Shown here: positions 1 to 9,092 of the stretch, one piece after another
Numbering within the stretch: the stretch's first letter is position 1
How the letters are laid out: each line of letters opens with the position of its first letter
Assembly: GCA_045648985.1 (NCBI GenBank)
Contig: JAZROZ010000011.1
Span: 1-64,000 of the forward strand
Reading direction: 5' to 3'
Length of the DNA stretch: 64,000 bases
Source: SIG437 sp045648985
GTDB lineage: Bacteria; Bacillota; Clostridia; UBA1381; UBA9506
Made by a program: the position numbers and the translations under genes
Notes under the pieces: model-generated
What the model saw: the letters and a program-made list of their open reading frames with translations, nothing else
What the model was told of the DNA's origin: nothing
Databases searched by the model: none

Positions 1-78
1 ACGAATAAGCCGGTGGATAAACGAAAAGAAAACTTAATTGTTGCCAAAGTTGTTGCCTGTGAATTTAATTTTAGTTAA
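1..78 (+). CDS. C-terminal tail of an unknown ORF, possibly an integrase
   Basis: An open frame enters the window at base 1 and stops at a TAA at 76-78. It encodes 25 residues ending CEFNFS, with a repeated VAKVVA-like stretch. It reads towards the 3' end of tRNA-Leu. That is the usual layout of a tyrosine integrase at the edge of an element inserted in a tRNA gene. No catalytic residues are in the window, so integrase is only an inference from position. Confidence 0.25.
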   Translation, partial: TNKPVDKRKENLIVAKVVACEFNFS

Positions 79-153
79 TTCAACTTGATTTTTGAAAAGA
101 TAAAGAAAGCCATAAAAAGCCTTGTTTTAGCACGTTTTAGGGTTGTTTGAATT

Positions 154-186
154 AAAAAAACAGACGATTAAAAAATCGTCTGTTTT
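154..186 (-). terminator. Terminator of tRNA-Leu
   Basis: A perfect 13-bp stem (157-169 with 174-186) with an AAAA loop follows the CCA end of the tRNA directly on the minus strand. A run of T residues comes next. This is a standard intrinsic terminator. Confidence 0.85.
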
Positions 187-272
187 GGTGCGGATGACAA
201 GATTTGAACTTGCACAACGTTGCCGCCACCAGCCCCTCAAGCTGGCGTGTCTGCCGATTCCACCACATCCGC
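186..272 (-). tRNA. tRNA-Leu (anticodon GAG)
   Basis: On the minus strand this folds as a class II tRNA of 87 nt including an encoded CCA. The acceptor stem pairs GCGGATG with CATCCGC. The anticodon loop TTGAGGG gives GAG, which reads CTC/CTT leucine codons. A long variable arm is present, and the T-arm carries TTCAAAT. The gene has its own promoter and terminator, so it is probably a single transcription unit. Confidence 0.95.
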
Positions 273-284
273 TTAACAGATAGT

Positions 285-313
285 ATTATACTATACCGGT
301 TTTTATTTGTCAA
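285..313 (-). promoter_or_regulatory. Sigma-A promoter of tRNA-Leu
   Basis: On the minus strand there is a perfect -35 TTGACA (308-313) and -10 TATAAT (285-290) with a 17-bp spacer. Transcription would start a few bases before the mature tRNA. The promoter overlaps the stop codon of tadA. Confidence 0.9.
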
Positions 314-746
314 TACTTTTTCTAAAAAAACTTTTTAAAATTTCGGCAGCTTCTTTTTCACATATTCCGCCATAAATTTCTGTCTTTAGATTTATGTCAG
401 CTACTATGTCAATTTTTCCGCCAAATGCACCTTTTTCTTTATCATATGCGCCAAAATATACTCTTTTTAGTCTGGCTAAGCTAATAGCTCCTGCACACAT
501 CGGGCAAGGCTCTAAAGTAACATACATTTCGCAGTCATCAAGCCTGTATGCTCCTGTTCTTTCAAAAGCCTTTTCTATTGCAATACATTCTGCATGAGCA
601 CAAGGATTGTTTCTTTTGATGGTTTCATTGTGAGCTTTTGCTATTATCTCTCCGTCTTTATATATCACGCAGGCAACAGGCACTTCTCCCTGCTTTGATG
701 CTTTTTTTGCTAGTAAAAGGGCTTCTTTTGCAAACTTATTTTCCAT
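303..746 (-). CDS. tadA: tRNA-specific adenosine deaminase TadA
   Basis: TadA deaminates wobble adenosine 34 to inosine, chiefly in tRNA-Arg(ACG). The 147-residue protein has the zinc and proton-shuttle motif HAE (H51, E53) and the PCPMC zinc motif (C81, C84), all at the spacing of the TadA family. The ATG at 746 was chosen because AGAGGA lies 7 nt upstream. An in-frame upstream ATG at 770 would add 8 residues without a clear ribosome site. The gene overlaps the TrmH-type methylase by 11 nt, suggesting translational coupling at the end of the purine operon. Guanine or cytosine deaminases share the fold, but length and motifs favour TadA. Confidence 0.9.
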   Translation of the reverse strand: MENKFAKEALLLAKKASKQGEVPVACVIYKDGEIIAKAHNETIKRNNPCAHAECIAIEKAFERTGAYRLDDCEMYVTLEPCPMCAGAISLARLKRVYFGAYDKEKGAFGGKIDIVADINLKTEIYGGICEKEAAEILKSFFRKSIDK

Positions 747-1524
747 AGTGCTTTCCTCTTGCCACTTCATGCATCACTATTGCCGCCGCAACGGAAGCAT
801 TTAAAGACTCTGCAAAGCCATACATCTCAATTTTCACACATTCGTCTGTTATAGACAAAACTTCATCGGATACGCCGTGTGCCTCGTTGCCTATTACAAT
901 AACGCACTTTTCGGGACATTTCCAGTCATATAAAGAAATAGTATCCTCTGCCAAAGCTGTGCTTGCAATTTTATAACCTTGCTCTTTCAACGCGAGCAAA
1001 TCGCTCATTTCACATTCTTTATACACCTTTGTATGAAACAACGAGCCCATAGTAGATCGCACAAGCTTAGGTGCATAAATATCTGCACTACCCTTTGAAA
1101 ACATAACCCCGCCAATACCAAGTGCATCTGCAGTTCTTATAATCGTTCCTGCATTACCCGGATCGCGCAGATTATCACAATATATGAGTACATCTCCAAG
1201 CTCTTTAAACTCCATTCTTTGGTTCGGAATTTTGAATATTCCCATAACTCCCTGCGGAGTTACACTATCCGAAATCTGCTCGAAAAGTCTGTCCGGTGTT
1301 ATAATGACATCGTCAAATTTACTCAAAAGTGCAGAATTAGATTTAGCGAAGCTCTCTGATGCCACAACAAAACAAAGCTCATAGTTTGAACAAAACCCTG
1401 CATCTAATGATAAAATGCCTTCTGCCATGAACTTTCCAAATTCTTCGCGATATTTTTTAGTTTTTAGCTTTGCAATTTCTTTAATCTGCGCATTATCTGC
1501 ACTTTTAATTTCTCTGATTGCCAT
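736..1524 (-). CDS. TrmH/SpoU-family RNA 2'-O-methyltransferase
   Basis: This 262-residue protein is a SPOUT-class, SAM-dependent ribose methyltransferase acting on tRNA or rRNA. The C-terminal knot shows three family motifs: DNLRDPGNAGTIIRTADALG near residue 120, VIGNEAHGVSDE near residue 215 and SLNASVAAAIVMHE near the end. The N-terminal part resembles the RNA-binding substrate domain of RlmB/TsnR-like members. The RNA target cannot be read from sequence. In many Firmicutes a homologue sits beside pheST, whereas here it lies between an amidohydrolase and tadA. Confidence 0.88.
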   Translation of the reverse strand: MAIREIKSADNAQIKEIAKLKTKKYREEFGKFMAEGILSLDAGFCSNYELCFVVASESFAKSNSALLSKFDDVIITPDRLFEQISDSVTPQGVMGIFKIPNQRMEFKELGDVLIYCDNLRDPGNAGTIIRTADALGIGGVMFSKGSADIYAPKLVRSTMGSLFHTKVYKECEMSDLLALKEQGYKIASTALAEDTISLYDWKCPEKCVIVIGNEAHGVSDEVLSITDECVKIEMYGFAESLNASVAAAIVMHEVARGKHYGK

Positions 1525-1527
1525 TTT

Positions 1528-2319
1528 TTATAACTCCAAAAGCTTATAAGCGTTCTTCCACAAAACATTTTCAGCCTCTTCTTCTGTCAGACCGATTTTA
1601 TCAAACACTTCAAGCTCAAACGCATGAAGTGAGAGCGGATAATCTGTACCAAATAACACCTTATCCGAGCCATGTCTTCTTATGAGGTCAGCCACATAAG
1701 AAGACTCTAAAAACCTGATTGAGCTTGATGTATCAATATAAATATTATACTTATCATTTCCGATTATGTGTTTTTCCGCCTCATCCCATTCTCTATATCC
1801 ACCCATATGTGCGGCAATTACAGTCATTTTGGGGAAGCTTTCGAGCATTTTAATAAGTCTTTTTGGTGTAGATGCATCAGTATTTTTGTCACCTACGTGA
1901 ATAAGTACAGGAAAGCGTCCCTCTATCTGCTCATAGATAGGAAACATCTTCTCATCATCAATCTTAAATCCCTGAAAAACAGGGTGAAACTTAATTCCCT
2001 TAAGCCCCATTTCTTCAATTCTGCCTAACTCTTTTTCAAAATCAGGATATGCATAATGTAAAGTACCAAAACCCACAATATCTTTACTTGTCAGCGATTT
2101 TACATAATCATTGATAAGCTCAACCTGTGACGGTTTAGTAGCCGTTGCATGAATTACGAGCTTATCAATTTTGTTTTTTAACATGCTCTGCTTCAGGTGA
2201 AAGAATAATCCGTTTTCAGCCAAAGGAATACCATAATACTCATTTAGCTGTTTTGCCGCTTTTATTGCAATCTTATCGTGAAAAGCATGGGCATGAAAAT
2301 CTACAATCTTTCGTTCCAC
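1528..2319 (-). CDS. Amidohydrolase-2 family metal-dependent hydrolase
   Basis: A 263-residue TIM-barrel hydrolase of the amidohydrolase-2 family. It has the opening metal motif DFHAHAF, a strand-5 motif VLIHVGDK, HMGGY, and a terminal metal-binding GTDYP. Family members hydrolyse or decarboxylate small organic acids and amides; the substrate here is unknown. I chose the GTG at 2319, which has AAAGGAAG about 10 nt upstream and leaves 7 nt after purD. The longer start at 2361 would overlap purD by 35 nt. It is probably cotranscribed with the purine genes, but nothing shows a role in purine synthesis. Confidence 0.8.
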   Translation of the reverse strand: MERKIVDFHAHAFHDKIAIKAAKQLNEYYGIPLAENGLFFHLKQSMLKNKIDKLVIHATATKPSQVELINDYVKSLTSKDIVGFGTLHYAYPDFEKELGRIEEMGLKGIKFHPVFQGFKIDDEKMFPIYEQIEGRFPVLIHVGDKNTDASTPKRLIKMLESFPKMTVIAAHMGGYREWDEAEKHIIGNDKYNIYIDTSSSIRFLESSYVADLIRRHGSDKVLFGTDYPLSLHAFELEVFDKIGLTEEEAENVLWKNAYKLLEL

Positions 2320-2326
2320 CTTGTTT

Positions 2327-3586
2327 CTACTTCCTTTCGATATCTTTTCTGTAGTGAGCATCTTTAAAGCTTATTTTCTCAACGCCTTCATATGCCTTTT
2401 TGATTGCCTTTTCCAAATCGGAAGCTACTGCAGTTACACCGATTACACGTCCGCCTGATGTTACAATCTTGCCGCCTTTTAGTGCTGTTCCCGCATGATA
2501 AACTACAATATCCTCATCCTTTTCAGCTTCTTCCATACCGAAAATCTCATATCCTTTAGCATAGCTTTTAGGATATCCGCCCGATGCCATAACAACGCAA
2601 ACTGCCGCATTGTCATACCATTCTATATCTATTTCAGAAAGTCTATCTTCCGTTATTGCAAGGAAAATCTCAAGCAAGTCGGTCTTAAGCCTTGGCAGAA
2701 CAACCTGAGTTTCAGGGTCACCGAAGCGCGCGTTATATTCAATAACCTTAACACCATCTGCTGTCATAATAAGACCAAAATATAGAACGCCTTTAAATGT
2801 TCTGCCCTCTTTATTCATCGCAGCCATAGTCGGCATAAAGATGTTTTGAGCGCATTCTTTTGCAATTTCAGGTGTATATAATCTGCTTGGCGAGAATGTT
2901 CCCATACCGCCTGTGTTTAATCCCTCGTCATTGTCATATGCTCTTTTGTGGTCCTGGGCTGAAACCATAGGAACAAGTGTTTTCCCATCAGTAAATGCCA
3001 AAACGGAAACCTCATGACCTGTTAAAAACTCTTCAACAACAACTCTTGAGCCTGCATCACCGAACACCTTATCGCACATAATATCGCGAACTGCCTGCTG
3101 AGCTTCCTCTTTATTCTGAGCTATTATAACACCTTTACCTAAAGCTAATCCCTCTGCCTTTATAACGATAGGATAGCTTTGTCCTTCAAGGTAGGAAAGT
3201 GCATCTTCAGCATTTTCAAATACCTCATACTTTGCCGTTGGTATATTATATTTTTTCATAAGGTTTTTAGAAAAAACCTTACTTCCCTCAATAAGTGCAG
3301 CACAGCTTTTCGGACCGAATGCCTTTAAGCCATCTTCTTCGAATCTGTCTGCCATACCAAGCATCAGCGGGTCATCAGGCGCAATAACGGTTAAATCTAT
3401 TTGATTGTCTTTTGCAAATTTAACCATACCCTCTACATCTGTTGCTTTTATATCTACACATTTAGCCAAAGCCGCAATACCGCCGTTACCTGGTGCTGCA
3501 AAAAGCTCAGGTTTTTTTGGACTTTTAGAAAGAGCTGTAATTATTGCGTGCTCTCTTCCACCGCCGCCTACTACTAATACTTTCAT
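2327..3586 (-). CDS. purD: Phosphoribosylamine-glycine ligase (GARS)
   Basis: PurD joins glycine to phosphoribosylamine using ATP, the second step of purine synthesis. The 419-residue length matches monofunctional GARS. The N-terminus VLVVGGGGREHAI is the dinucleotide-like fold of the family. The ATP-grasp core shows EFLTGHEVSVLAF and the metal-binding NARFGDPETQ. A C-terminal GARS domain follows. It starts with ATG behind an AAAGG site and is last of the purine genes proper in this run, 26 nt after purH. Confidence 0.96.
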   Translation of the reverse strand: MKVLVVGGGGREHAIITALSKSPKKPELFAAPGNGGIAALAKCVDIKATDVEGMVKFAKDNQIDLTVIAPDDPLMLGMADRFEEDGLKAFGPKSCAALIEGSKVFSKNLMKKYNIPTAKYEVFENAEDALSYLEGQSYPIVIKAEGLALGKGVIIAQNKEEAQQAVRDIMCDKVFGDAGSRVVVEEFLTGHEVSVLAFTDGKTLVPMVSAQDHKRAYDNDEGLNTGGMGTFSPSRLYTPEIAKECAQNIFMPTMAAMNKEGRTFKGVLYFGLIMTADGVKVIEYNARFGDPETQVVLPRLKTDLLEIFLAITEDRLSEIDIEWYDNAAVCVVMASGGYPKSYAKGYEIFGMEEAEKDEDIVVYHAGTALKGGKIVTSGGRVIGVTAVASDLEKAIKKAYEGVEKISFKDAHYRKDIERK

Positions 3587-3612
3587 ATGTCAATACCTTT
3601 CTGTTTTGTTTA

Positions 3613-5157
3613 TTAATGCTTAAAGTGTCTCATACCAACAAACACCATAGCTATTCCGTATTTGTCACAAGCTTCTATTGATTCATTGTCACGGATTGAG
3701 CCACCGGGCTGAATGATAGCTTTTATTCCGGCTTTAGCAGCAGCTTCAACACAATCAGAAAATGGGAAGAATGCATCAGATGCCATAACAGCACCCTGTG
3801 CTTTTTCTCCTGCATACTTAATCGCAATATCCAGCGCCATAACTCTGTTTGTCTGACCTGGACCAACACCGATTGATTTTTTGTCTTTCGCTAAAGTGAT
3901 AGCATTTGATTTTGTATGTTTTACTATCTTCCATGCAAACTTCATATCTTCAATCTCTTTTTCAGTTGGCTGAGCTTTTGTCACAACTGTCCAGTTTTCT
4001 TCGTTATAAAGCTCTACGTCTCTCTGCTGAACAAGTAAGCCACCCATAACCTTTTTCATATCAAAATCATTGATAGCTGGCTTTTTAGAAATATTATCAA
4101 GCTCTAGAAGTCTAATGTTCTTTTTCTGTGTTAAAATATCAATAGCTTCCTGAGTAAATGACGGAGCAACAACGATTTCTATAAATATCTTGTTAAGCTC
4201 TTGGGCGGTTTTGGCATCAATCTCACGGTTAGCCGCAATAATACCTCCGAAAATTGAAACAGGGTCGCCCTCATAAGCATTCAAGTATGCTTCGCAGATG
4301 TCTCTACCAGTACCAACTCCGCAAGGATTAGCATGCTTACACGCAACAACAGTCGGTTCGTCAAATTCTTTTAATAAGTCAAGCGCTCCATTTGTATCGT
4401 TAATGTTGTTATATGAAAGCTCTTTGCCATGAAGCTGACGGCAAGCAGCAATCGTTCCCTCACAAGCTCCTGTTTCTTTATAGAAAACAGCTGCCTGATG
4501 CGGATTTTCGCCATATCTCATTTCCTGAACTTTTTCATATGTTAAAGTTAAATCTTTCGGGAACAGTTCTTTTCCTATCTGCTCACGTAAATATTTTGCA
4601 ATTAATGTATCATAGCTTGATGTATGTTCAAATACTTTATAAGCGAGGTCAAATTTTGTTTCTTTTGAAACGCAACCGTCTTTTTTATATTCAGAGAGGA
4701 CAGTTTCGTAATCCTCAGGGTCAACAATAACAGCAACGTCCTGATAGTTCTTCGCAGCGGCACGAATCATTGTAGGTCCACCGATATCAATATTTTCAAT
4801 CGCAGTTTCAAGTGTTACTCCCTCTTTTAAAATTGTCTGCTTAAACGGATATAAGTTTATAGCAACAACATCAATTGTGTCAACTCCAAGCTCTAAGAGC
4901 TGCGCCATATGCTCCTCGTTTGAGCGCATAGCTAAGATGCCTGCATGGATTTTGGGATGAAGTGTTTTTACTCTACCGTCTAAACATTCAGGAAAACCTG
5001 TTATTTCAGATACACCTGTAACTGCTAATCCGGCATCTTGAAGTGCCTTTTTTGTTCCGCCTGTTGAAACCACTTCAAAACCAAGTTCTATTAATCCTTT
5101 TGCAAATTCTACTATTCCTGTTTTATCTGATACACTAAGTAATGCTCTTTTTGCCAT
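3613..5157 (-). CDS. purH: Bifunctional AICAR formyltransferase/IMP cyclohydrolase
   Basis: PurH does the last two steps to IMP: formylation of AICAR with 10-formyl-THF and ring closure. The 514-residue protein has an N-terminal MGS-like IMP cyclohydrolase domain (about 1-195; ALLSVSDKTGIVEFA, STGGT). A C-terminal transformylase domain carries KHANPCGVG and MASDAFFPFSD. The ATG at 5157 has an AAAGGAAAGAG ribosome site and encodes MAKRALLSV. An upstream ATG would add 11 residues and lacks family support. It sits between purN and purD. Confidence 0.96.
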   Translation of the reverse strand: MAKRALLSVSDKTGIVEFAKGLIELGFEVVSTGGTKKALQDAGLAVTGVSEITGFPECLDGRVKTLHPKIHAGILAMRSNEEHMAQLLELGVDTIDVVAINLYPFKQTILKEGVTLETAIENIDIGGPTMIRAAAKNYQDVAVIVDPEDYETVLSEYKKDGCVSKETKFDLAYKVFEHTSSYDTLIAKYLREQIGKELFPKDLTLTYEKVQEMRYGENPHQAAVFYKETGACEGTIAACRQLHGKELSYNNINDTNGALDLLKEFDEPTVVACKHANPCGVGTGRDICEAYLNAYEGDPVSIFGGIIAANREIDAKTAQELNKIFIEIVVAPSFTQEAIDILTQKKNIRLLELDNISKKPAINDFDMKKVMGGLLVQQRDVELYNEENWTVVTKAQPTEKEIEDMKFAWKIVKHTKSNAITLAKDKKSIGVGPGQTNRVMALDIAIKYAGEKAQGAVMASDAFFPFSDCVEAAAKAGIKAIIQPGGSIRDNESIEACDKYGIAMVFVGMRHFKH

Positions 5158-5179
5158 AACTCTCTTTCCTTTCAGCTGA

Positions 5180-5773
5180 TTATATTTCATCTACACACAA
5201 AAGCTCTACGGCCTGTGGCAAAATAATGTGTTCTGCTTCTTTCATAACTCTCTTTTGCAGAATTTCAGGAGTATCTCCCTCTTCTACTGAAACGGCTTTT
5301 TGCATTATGATTTTACCGCCGTCTGTTATTTCATTTACAAAATGCACAGTAGCACCTGTGACTTTTACGCCGTACTCCAATGCCTTTTCATGTACTTTGA
5401 GTCCATAAAACCCGTCTCCGCAAAAAGACGGAATCAATGACGGATGAACGTTTATCATTTTTCCGCTATACTTTTTAATAAAATCTTCACTTAAGATATG
5501 CATAAATCCTGCCAAAACAATTATATCAATCTCATATTTATCAAGTATCGCAGAAATTTTTTCTTCAAATTCAGCTCTGGTGGCACATTCTTTTTTGGAA
5601 ATGCAAAGTCCATCTACTCCCGCCGTTTTAGCGCGCTCTAAGGCATATGCCTTAGCACTTGAAGATATCACAACACTTACTTTTCCGCTTTTTATAATGC
5701 CTTGCTTCTCTGCATCTAAAATTGCCTGAAGATTTGTCCCGCCACCCGATACTAACACACCGATTTTTTTCAA
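5180..5773 (-). CDS. purN: Phosphoribosylglycinamide formyltransferase
   Basis: PurN transfers formyl from 10-formyl-THF to GAR, giving FGAR. The 197-residue protein begins KKIGVLVSGGGTNLQ. It has the catalytic region MINVHPSLIPSF (Asn and His) and a conserved Asp in VNEITDGGKII. The TTG at 5773 is preferred because AAGAGG lies 8 nt before it. The GTG at 5782 would overlap that ribosome site. The gene lies 12 nt downstream of purM. Confidence 0.94.
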   Translation of the reverse strand: MKKIGVLVSGGGTNLQAILDAEKQGIIKSGKVSVVISSSAKAYALERAKTAGVDGLCISKKECATRAEFEEKISAILDKYEIDIIVLAGFMHILSEDFIKKYSGKMINVHPSLIPSFCGDGFYGLKVHEKALEYGVKVTGATVHFVNEITDGGKIIMQKAVSVEEGDTPEILQKRVMKEAEHIILPQAVELLCVDEI

Positions 5774-5785
5774 AGTTTTCACCTC

Positions 5786-6823
5786 TTAGATAATATCAAT
5801 AGGACTGTCTTTCTTTTCTTTCACACTACCTATGATATATGCTTTTTCTCCGAGAGAATTAATGTGTGCTACAACATCTTTAGCACAGTCTTCTGAAACG
5901 GCAATCACAAGACCGATACCCATATTGAATGTGTTATACATATCGCGTTCTGAAAGATTTGCTTTTTTCTGCATAATATCAAAGATAGGAAGTACATCCC
6001 AAGTACCTTTTTTGATTTCAGCTGCTAAGCCCTCAGGTAACATTCTCGGTATATTTTCAATAAAACCGCCACCCGTTACGTGAGAAACTGCGTGAACATC
6101 AAACTTCTCAATTACAGAAAGAAGCGGTTTTACATATATTTTAGTAGGACGTAAAAGTGCCTCACCTAATGTTTCACCAAGCTCATCATATTTAGTAGCT
6201 AAAATTTCTTTTGCATTTTCTTCATCAAGTCCGAAAATCTTTCTTACTAATGAATATCCATTACTATGTATGCCTGATGATGCTATACCAACTAAAACAT
6301 CACCTGCTTTTGTTTTTGAGCCGTCAATAATTTTGTCCTTATCTACAATACCAACAGAAAAACCTGCTAAATCGTATTCTTCGAGTTCATAAAAGCCCGG
6401 CATTTCTGCAGTTTCTCCACCGATTAGTGCAGCTCCTGCCAAAACGCATCCATCTGCAACACCTTTGACAATTTCAGCAATTCTTTCAGGATAGTTCTTG
6501 CCAACGGCTAAATAGTCAAGGAAGAAAAGCGGTTTTGCACCTGAACATGCGATATCATTTACGCACATAGCAACACAATCCTGACCGATTGTGTCATGCT
6601 TGTCCATTAAAAATGCAACCTTTAATTTTGTTCCTACACCATCTGTGCCTGAAACTAAAACAGGGTCACTGTAATCTGTTCCAATCCCGAAAAGTCCTCC
6701 AAAACCACCTATACCTGAAAGAACTCCCTCTGTCATTGTTCTTTTAACATGTGTTTTTATTAAATCCACCGATTTATAGCCTGCCTCAACATCTACGCCG
6801 GCAGCTTTATATGCTTCACTCAT
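5786..6823 (-). CDS. purM: Phosphoribosylformylglycinamidine cyclo-ligase (AIR synthetase)
   Basis: PurM closes the imidazole ring of FGAM with ATP to give AIR. The 345-residue length is standard. Family motifs include the ATP-binding GTDGVGTKLKVAF near residue 60 and IGGETAEMPGFY near residue 135. HVTGGGFIENIPRML follows in the C-terminal half. A GAGG site precedes the ATG, and the gene begins 2 nt after the purF stop, so it is coupled to purF. Confidence 0.96.
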   Translation of the reverse strand: MSEAYKAAGVDVEAGYKSVDLIKTHVKRTMTEGVLSGIGGFGGLFGIGTDYSDPVLVSGTDGVGTKLKVAFLMDKHDTIGQDCVAMCVNDIACSGAKPLFFLDYLAVGKNYPERIAEIVKGVADGCVLAGAALIGGETAEMPGFYELEEYDLAGFSVGIVDKDKIIDGSKTKAGDVLVGIASSGIHSNGYSLVRKIFGLDEENAKEILATKYDELGETLGEALLRPTKIYVKPLLSVIEKFDVHAVSHVTGGGFIENIPRMLPEGLAAEIKKGTWDVLPIFDIMQKKANLSERDMYNTFNMGIGLVIAVSEDCAKDVVAHINSLGEKAYIIGSVKEKKDSPIDII

Positions 6824-6825
6824 TA

Positions 6826-8289
6826 TTATACCTCACTTTCTGATAAATTTCTGTATTTGCCGTCAAGTTCTATTTCATGGTCAACGTCTGATACATCCAT
6901 TGGATATTTTCCTGTAAAGCAACCATCGCAATATCCGCAATTTAAGTTCTGTGCAATTTCTGAAAGAGCATCGAGCGATAAAAATCCTAAGCTGTCTGCG
7001 CCGATTTTCTTGCACATCTCATCTACAGTATATTTAACCCCCATCAAGCAATCCCTTGACGGAATATCTGTTCCAAAGTAGCAGGGCCACAAAAATGGAG
7101 GTGAGCTGATTCGTACGTGAACCTCTTTAGCTCCTGCATTTTTTAAATCTCTTATAATATTAGCACAGGTCGTGCCTCTTACGATTGAGTCATCAACCAT
7201 AATAACACGTTTGCCTGCTACACTGCTTTTTAACACATTGAGCTTAATATTTACAGCCACTTCTCTTTCTGACTGTGTGGGTTTTATAAATGTTCTTCCT
7301 ATGTATTTATTCTTAATAAAGCCTTTTCCGTAGGGGATACCTGATTCTTCAGCATAACCGATTGCGGCACAAAGTCCTGAATCAGGAACTCCACAAACAA
7401 GGTCAGCTTCCACTGGGAAATCTTTTGCTAAATGTTTTCCCATAAGCTTACGCATTTCGTAAACACTTGCCCCTTCTACTACGCTATCAGGACGTGCAAA
7501 ATATACATGTTCAAAAATACAAATTGAACTTTTTTCTTTAGCGAGCTCGCTTTTGATTGAATGAAGTCCCTCTTTATCAATCCATACAACCTCTCCAGGT
7601 TCAACATCTCTTACAAACGTTGCACCGATATTATCAAACGCACATGTTTCAGAGCTTAAAATATATGAATTTTCAAGTTTTCCTATGCTTAAAGGTCTGA
7701 TGCCATATGGGTCCCTTGCACCGATTAGCTTTTCAGGACTCATCAAAACAAGTGAATATGAGCCGTGAATTACTTCCATAGTTTTCATAACAGCTTCCTG
7801 AATGGAGCGGGTCTTGATTCTTGCCTGTGCAATCTCATACATAATGACTTCACTATCCATTGTGGTGTGGAAAAGAGCTCCCTCTGCTTTTAATTTAGCT
7901 CTTAACTTACTGCTGTTTATTATATTTCCATTATGCGCTAAGGCGATTGTCCCTTTAACATAGTGGTTTACGAGCGGCTGAGCATTCTGTCTTGAATTGC
8001 CACCTTTTGTTGAATATCTCACGTGCCCGACTGAGATAGTTCCCTCTAAACTGTTTAAAACACGTTCTGTAAAAATTTCAGGTACTAATCCTAAATCTTT
8101 ATAAAGTGAAAATTCACGGTTTTTATTAAGTGCCATACCTGCACTTTCCTGACCTCTGTGCTGCAGAGCATAAAGTGCATAATATGTCAGATGGGCAACA
8201 TCGAATCCGTCATTATCATAAAATCCGAAAACACCACATTCTTCACCTAATTTTTCATTTATGTAATCGTACTCAGCTAATTCTTTCAA
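6826..8289 (-). CDS. purF: Amidophosphoribosyltransferase
   Basis: PurF makes phosphoribosylamine from PRPP and glutamine, the committed purine step. The protein is about 487 residues. A short propeptide precedes the catalytic Cys in EECGVFGF, as in the Bacillus-type enzyme. The PRPP loop is VIMVDDSIVRGTT. C-terminal cysteines in NCGYCDGCF match the 4Fe-4S cluster of this type, which confers oxygen sensitivity. I prefer the TTG at 8289, which has GGGAG 8 nt upstream. A TTG at 8307 is an alternative. No purine riboswitch is visible upstream, so control may depend on the yebC promoter or on PurR sites I could not identify. Confidence 0.95.
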   Translation of the reverse strand: MKELAEYDYINEKLGEECGVFGFYDNDGFDVAHLTYYALYALQHRGQESAGMALNKNREFSLYKDLGLVPEIFTERVLNSLEGTISVGHVRYSTKGGNSRQNAQPLVNHYVKGTIALAHNGNIINSSKLRAKLKAEGALFHTTMDSEVIMYEIAQARIKTRSIQEAVMKTMEVIHGSYSLVLMSPEKLIGARDPYGIRPLSIGKLENSYILSSETCAFDNIGATFVRDVEPGEVVWIDKEGLHSIKSELAKEKSSICIFEHVYFARPDSVVEGASVYEMRKLMGKHLAKDFPVEADLVCGVPDSGLCAAIGYAEESGIPYGKGFIKNKYIGRTFIKPTQSEREVAVNIKLNVLKSSVAGKRVIMVDDSIVRGTTCANIIRDLKNAGAKEVHVRISSPPFLWPCYFGTDIPSRDCLMGVKYTVDEMCKKIGADSLGFLSLDALSEIAQNLNCGYCDGCFTGKYPMDVSDVDHEIELDGKYRNLSESEV

Positions 8290-8346
8290 TTTAATCACTC
8301 CCACCAAAAATCTAAATCTGAATTTAAAATAAGCGCTTTATCTGTC

Positions 8347-9075
8347 TTAAATCTCCCAGTTATGATATACGTTCTGTACGTCGTCGTTGTCTTCTAACAT
8401 ATCAATCAGCTTGTTCATTAAGGTGATATCATCTTCACTCTCCAGCCTTACCGTTGTCTGCGGAATTCTCTCAACTTCTGCTGATGCAAATACATAACCT
8501 TTTTCTGTGAGCATATCACGAACTAAAGAAAAATCCTCAGGAGCAGTTAAGATTTCAAAGCTTCCCTCCTGATATGATATATCTTCTGCGCCTGCCTCCA
8601 ACGCCTCCATCATAATGCTATCTTCATCAATGTTTCCGTCTTCATCTTCGATGATTAAAACACCTTTCGTATCAAACATAAAGCTTACGCAGCCTGTCTG
8701 ACCGAGATTTCCTCCGAATTTATCGAAATAGTGTCTTACATCGCCTGCAGTTCTGTTTCTGTTATCTGTAAGTGTTTCAACAATAACTGCAACACCGCTC
8801 GGACCATAGCCTTCGTATGTGATTTCTTCATATACTGCATCTCCCATATCGCCCGATGCCTTTTTAATACATCTTTCAATGTTGTCATTTGGCATATTAT
8901 TTGCCTTAGCTTTAGCAATAACGTCACGAAGTTTTGAGTTTGATTCGGGGTCTGCACCGCCTGATTTTACAACAACGGTTATTTCACGACCCAGCTTTGT
9001 GAAAATCTTGCCTTTTTTTGCATCACTTTTTTCTTTCTTATGTTTTATGTTTGACCATTTGGAATGTCCTGACAT
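8347..9075 (-). CDS. yebC: YebC/PmpR-family protein
   Basis: A 242-residue YebC/TACO1-family protein, known as a DNA-binding regulator in some bacteria and as a translation factor for difficult peptide motifs in others. The family N-terminus SGHSKWSNIKHKKEKSDAKK is clear. The central EEITYEGYGPSGVAVIVE and an acidic C-terminal domain follow. An AGGAGAG site precedes the ATG. It lies 57 nt upstream of purF with no terminator between, so cotranscription is possible. Which YebC role applies here is not known. Confidence 0.92.
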   Translation of the reverse strand: MSGHSKWSNIKHKKEKSDAKKGKIFTKLGREITVVVKSGGADPESNSKLRDVIAKAKANNMPNDNIERCIKKASGDMGDAVYEEITYEGYGPSGVAVIVETLTDNRNRTAGDVRHYFDKFGGNLGQTGCVSFMFDTKGVLIIEDEDGNIDEDSIMMEALEAGAEDISYQEGSFEILTAPEDFSLVRDMLTEKGYVFASAEVERIPQTTVRLESEDDITLMNKLIDMLEDNDDVQNVYHNWEI

Positions 9076-9092
9076 TTTACACTCTCCTAATT

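Noticed and set aside
2145..2354. Plus-strand frame inside the amidohydrolase gene
   Set aside because: It is a shadow of the minus-strand gene, without a ribosome site or family match. The same holds for the other long antisense frames across the arg, pur and pnp genes.
8290..8346. Possible purine riboswitch before purF
   Set aside because: The 57-bp gap is too short and shows no conserved purine aptamer or terminator.
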